Positions 61,515-64,000 of a DNA stretch of 64,000 nt are shown in pieces. Below the pieces are notes generated by a model. The model was not told where the DNA came from, made no database searches, and was given only the letters and a program-made list of their open reading frames with translations. The stretch is taken from contig NZ_KB902226.1 in assembly GCF_000379425.1 (NCBI RefSeq), positions 62,001 to 126,000 on the forward strand, given 5' to 3'. The DNA comes from Corynebacterium lubricantis DSM 45231 (GTDB lineage: Bacteria; Actinomycetota; Actinomycetes; Mycobacteriales; Mycobacteriaceae). Within the stretch, counting starts at the first letter, position 1, and the number at the start of each line of letters is the position of its first letter. The translations under genes and the position numbers were made by a program.

Positions 61515-62198
61515 ATGGCAGGTGCAGTCGGTCGCCCACGCAAGAGTGGGCCCCGCCGTAAAGGCAAAACAGCTCGGGATGAAATTCTCGATGCTGCATC
61601 TGAGCTGTTTACAACTCAAGGCTTCTCCACCACATCGACGCACCAGATTGCTGAAGCTGTGGGCATTCGACAAGCCTCACTGTATTACCATTTTCCGTCG
61701 AAGACTGAAATCTTCTTGACGCTGCTGAAAGAGACCGTGGACCCTGCACTGGCCATGGCTGAGGACTTTGCAGAGTCTGATGCCACGCCTGCAATGAAAT
61801 TGTGGGCTCTTGTAGCCTCACAGTCACGCAGCCTGCTCATTAGCAACTGGAACATTGGTCGCCTTTATCAGCTTCCTATTGCCACCTCCGAGGAGTTCGC
61901 CGAATACCACGAATCTCGCCAAGCACTCGAGGAAATCTTCCAGTCGTTGGCGGCGGAACTCGTGGGCCCCGACGACCCGCGGACGGTCCTCCCCTTCCAC
62001 ATGGCGCTGATTGCCGTGGAGATGCGCGATAACACCGGCACGGCGCCGTTTAGCAAGAACAACCCCGAGCTTCCGCCTTATTCGATCATGCTTGCCGACG
62101 CCGTTCTGGAAGCCTTGGAAGCGCAAGTCCCCGACGACCACATTGAGCAGACGAAGGAACTGATTCAAAAGGTCGATGCGACTGCCGCAGCGAAGTAG
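61515..62198 (+). CDS. amtR: TetR family master regulator of nitrogen control AmtR
   Basis: A 227-residue TetR repressor. The N-terminus (MAGAVGRPRKSGPRRKGK) and the helix-turn-helix STHQIAEAVGIRQASLYYHFPSKTEIFLTLLK are nearly the same as in C. glutamicum AmtR, as is GRLYQLPIATSEEFAEYHESRQAL in the ligand domain. AmtR represses ammonium uptake and assimilation genes (amt, glnA, gltBD, urease and others) and is released by adenylylated GlnK. AAAGG six bases before the ATG. The TCTATAGA upstream (61482-61489) is a partial match to the AmtR half-site, too weak to claim autoregulation. The rpsR-amtR neighbourhood is also that of C. glutamicum. Confidence 0.92.
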   Translation: MAGAVGRPRKSGPRRKGKTARDEILDAASELFTTQGFSTTSTHQIAEAVGIRQASLYYHFPSKTEIFLTLLKETVDPALAMAEDFAESDATPAMKLWALVASQSRSLLISNWNIGRLYQLPIATSEEFAEYHESRQALEEIFQSLAAELVGPDDPRTVLPFHMALIAVEMRDNTGTAPFSKNNPELPPYSIMLADAVLEALEAQVPDDHIEQTKELIQKVDATAAAK

Positions 62199-62209
62199 TC
62201 AGTGCTGGT

Positions 62210-63100
62210 TTAGCACTCTCCGGCGAAATATTGGTCAATTATTCCAACCAGCTCCTGCGCTAGTTGGGTCGACATTGACTGTGCGGCTTCGTATGTGCCG
62301 GCTCCTGGTGAAGCTGTGAGAGCCACTCCGAGAGTGCCCGACGAATTGGGGATCAACGCTAACTGCCGGACATCGTAGGCGCCCGCTTCATTTGGGCCCC
62401 ACCCACTTTTAGAACTGACACCAGCGACCTGGGTCAATCCATAGTTCTGCGATGGGTCGATGTTGCCCATCAATTCGATGACGGTGTCCGCTCCCTGCAC
62501 ACACCCCAGGTTCGCTGCAAAAGTGGCTTGCTCCGCGGTCGACCACGGGGTTTGCCCAAAAGCCGAGAACTCTGAACGAAGCACCTCTGCGTTTACCGCA
62601 ATTGGCGAACCCGCTTCGGAGAGGACTGATTCAACGCTCAGCGCCGCCTGACTCGGTGTCCCCAGCGATTCCCAGAGGACGTTTGCAGCGTCATTATTCG
62701 ACTCCGTGATCGCAGCAGCAGCGTTGTCGTATTGAGCCGGGTTGCCTCTCAGTGCAGCTAGCGCCAGTGGGACCTTAATCGTCGACCATGCCGGCGCATC
62801 AAAGTCACTACCTCCAACAGAGACTGATTGACCATTCGATATAGCGATCGCAGCACTGCCACCATGGACCGCTACGGCTCGATCCACGATCGCGCTAAGT
62901 TCAGCGTTGTCGATTCCGACCGCGCTTGATTCGGTCCTAGTTTCGGCGCTCGCTGACGGCACCTCATCGGGCGCAGCACGTGGAGTAGTCGTAATCGTGA
63001 CGTACTCGGTGACATCCGCCGATTCACTTTCAGGCTGGAGCGTCGAGCATCCGCTCAAGGCGAGCGTGACGACGAGAAGAAGTCCCCCACTCCGTTTCAT
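62210..63100 (-). CDS. Lipoprotein with beta-lactamase/penicillin-binding-like serine hydrolase fold
   Basis: A 296-residue lipoprotein. The lipobox is LSGC (Cys18), then a Thr/Ser/Glu-rich linker of about 40 residues. The fold motifs of serine beta-lactamases and low-molecular-mass penicillin-binding proteins are present: S-x-x-K at Ser106-Lys109 (WSTIKV), S-x-N at Ser134-Asn136 (ESNNDA), K-S-G at Lys231-Gly233 (SKSGWG). No class A Glu166 omega loop is obvious, so a carboxypeptidase-like or non-lactamase role is likelier. Its start codon follows directly after the stop of the upstream membrane-protein gene (TAGATG), which indicates a coupled pair. Confidence 0.8.
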   Translation of the reverse strand: MKRSGGLLLVVTLALSGCSTLQPESESADVTEYVTITTTPRAAPDEVPSASAETRTESSAVGIDNAELSAIVDRAVAVHGGSAAIAISNGQSVSVGGSDFDAPAWSTIKVPLALAALRGNPAQYDNAAAAITESNNDAANVLWESLGTPSQAALSVESVLSEAGSPIAVNAEVLRSEFSAFGQTPWSTAEQATFAANLGCVQGADTVIELMGNIDPSQNYGLTQVAGVSSKSGWGPNEAGAYDVRQLALIPNSSGTLGVALTASPGAGTYEAAQSMSTQLAQELVGIIDQYFAGEC

Positions 63101-63652
63101 CTAATTACCGATGTAGACGACTGCGTTATTTCCGCCGGAGCACCGAATGTTATTCCCCGAGGCGACACAGCGCATGTTGTAGTTTCGGCCGGTCGTCGAG
63201 GAATAGACGTTAATATTTCCGCTCACGTTTCCGGTGCTATTGCGGTAGGCAATATATTCTCGGCGCACATTTTCGACGAATGGCGCACTGGTGACGCTAG
63301 TGCCCGCCCACGCAGTGTTCAACGAACCGCCGGGTAACACTGGCTCTGCCGGTGCCGGAGCTTGCGATGGAGCAGATTCTGGTGCCAGTGGCTCCGCGGT
63401 TTCTATCACCACCACGGTCGAGGTGCCCGACGTCGATCCCTCTGCGCCCCTACCGCCCGATTGGTTGTTCGTCAACCAATACACCAGGGTTCCAGCCAGG
63501 ACGAGCACAAGCACGATGAGAACAATGATCAGACCGATAACAGCCCCGTTGCGCCTCTGGCGCGGAGGTTCGTAGGAGTACGCCTGCTGCGCGTATTGCT
63601 GTTGCGCATACGGCTGCTGGTTCCACTCCCCCTGCGAATTCCCGCTTGTCAC
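63101..63652 (-). CDS. Single-pass membrane protein with extracellular C-terminal domain
   Basis: A 183-residue protein: a cytoplasmic Gln/Tyr/Ala-rich start (QPYAQQQYAQQAYSYEPPRQRR), one transmembrane helix (VIGLIIVLIVLVLVLAGTLVYW), a Ser/Thr/Pro/Ala linker, and an extracellular domain of about 80 residues ending VYSSTTGRNYNMRCVASGNN and CSGGNNAVVYIGN. This last motif, with two Cys likely disulfide-bonded, recurs in mycobacterial and corynebacterial exported proteins; function unknown. GTG 63652 is chosen since AGAGGGG is nine bases upstream; ATG 63661, three codons earlier, overlaps that site. Co-transcribed with the serine hydrolase lipoprotein. Confidence 0.7.
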   Translation of the reverse strand: MTSGNSQGEWNQQPYAQQQYAQQAYSYEPPRQRRNGAVIGLIIVLIVLVLVLAGTLVYWLTNNQSGGRGAEGSTSGTSTVVVIETAEPLAPESAPSQAPAPAEPVLPGGSLNTAWAGTSVTSAPFVENVRREYIAYRNSTGNVSGNINVYSSTTGRNYNMRCVASGNNIRCSGGNNAVVYIGN

Positions 63653-63839
63653 GTTCCCCATCCCCTCTATGCTTAACGTTTGACAATGCAATCATAAATG
63701 CTGTCAATTATTGAAAATAATTGTCGCAGGAAAGTGTGCAATATAAAGCAAGTTGGAGAACTTCGACTCAGAATCCTGTTTCTTACCCCATTCCGGGTCG
63801 CAGGCCGAGGAGATATCGTGGCCCTTCTGCCCCACACAT

Positions 63840-63878
63840 AAGTCATGCCCGGCACCAACTCGGTGCCGGGCATGACTT
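63840..63878. terminator. Terminator after purH
   Basis: Perfect 17-bp arms (63840-63856 and 63862-63878) with a five-base loop, 15 bases after the purH stop on the minus strand. Confidence 0.85.
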
Positions 63879-63892
63879 ATTCTCTCAATAAA

Positions 63893-64000
63893 TTAGTGAG
63901 CGAAGTGGCGCGTACCGCTCAGATACATGGTCACGCCAGCTTCCTTCGCTGCAGCAATGACCTCTTCGTCGCGGATGGAGCCACCAGGCTGAACCACAGC
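63893..64000 (-). CDS. purH: Bifunctional AICAR transformylase/IMP cyclohydrolase PurH (C-terminal end only)
   Basis: The last 35 residues of PurH before the stop, cut by the window edge. [20 protein letters not shown] (the conserved PGGSxRDxEVIxAA block) and [14 protein letters not shown] (the final TGxRHFxH) are unmistakable. The enzyme performs the last two steps of IMP synthesis. Followed by a strong terminator. Confidence 0.95.
   Translation of the reverse strand, partial: AVVQPGGSIRDEEVIAAAKEAGVTMYLSGTRHFAH

Noticed and set aside
63673..63873. A 66-codon minus-strand frame between purH and the membrane protein gene
   Set aside because: It begins inside the purH terminator hairpin, has no ribosome binding site and no recognisable motif.

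Overview
The window is a chromosomal segment of a Corynebacterium (Mycobacteriales). Supporting marks are the ammonium regulator AmtR, a resuscitation-promoting factor in the tatD-rpf-ksgA-ispE order known from mycobacteria, the GalU-Glp(MoeA-like)-RimJ-GlpR cluster, the long GapB-type glyceraldehyde-3-phosphate dehydrogenase, BetP-type osmolyte carriers, actinobacterial protein mannosyltransferase Pmt, and a mycothiol-dependent isomerase. No rRNA, tRNA, phage, insertion sequence or CRISPR array was seen. Coding density is high; only two stretches over 300 bases lack a convincing gene (about 16999-17556, and 19070-19400, which carries divergent promoters).

Layout. 1-1256: end of a gentisate-type aromatic degradation operon (fumarylpyruvate hydrolase, maleylpyruvate isomerase). 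1343-11168: household genes (secreted DUF5129 protein, nitronate monooxygenase, Pth, FMN reductase, release factor 3, patatin-like protein, exported HNH nuclease, DUF2200, YihY, nitrobindin). 11317-13773: a two-gene operon that looks like a complete sulfoquinovosyl-diacylglycerol pathway (SqdB plus SqdX). 13798-24289: DoxX, a YhgE/Pip membrane protein with two 42-bp coding tandem arrays, GapB, a DUF6882-like protein, a 3-hydroxyisobutyryl-CoA hydrolase-like protein, a HAD phosphatase with Mpg glycosylase, Ppk2 and a small monooxygenase. 24346-31999: a minus-strand run (alpha/beta hydrolase, ABC-F, IspE, RsmA, Rpf2, TatD). 32062-46025: acetyltransferase, two MFS carriers, a RecQ helicase with a phosphoribosyltransferase-like tail, MetG, two tandem BCCT transporters, RsmI and Pmt.

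46050-56481: zf-HC2 membrane protein with DoxX, Tag glycosylase without its zinc ligands, the GlpR-RimJ-Glp-GalU division/elongation cluster, 5-formyl-THF cyclo-ligase, a SAF protein, MscL, a MoaB-like protein and an HtrA-type protease. 56695-61334: six zinc-independent (C-minus or zinc-free) ribosomal protein genes, split by an insert of a CPBP protease and a NarL-type two-component system whose kinase carries an in-frame stop. 61515-64000: AmtR, a beta-lactamase-like lipoprotein with a partner membrane protein, and the end of purH.

Shared themes: envelope and osmotic physiology (sulfolipid, BCCT carriers, MscL, Rpf, Pmt, Glp/GlpR, HtrA), many leaderless starts (a TANNNT box 6-8 bases before the start codon), and very tight convergent gene ends with overlapping stop codons. 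Functions are from motif reading and recall of families; no database search was run.
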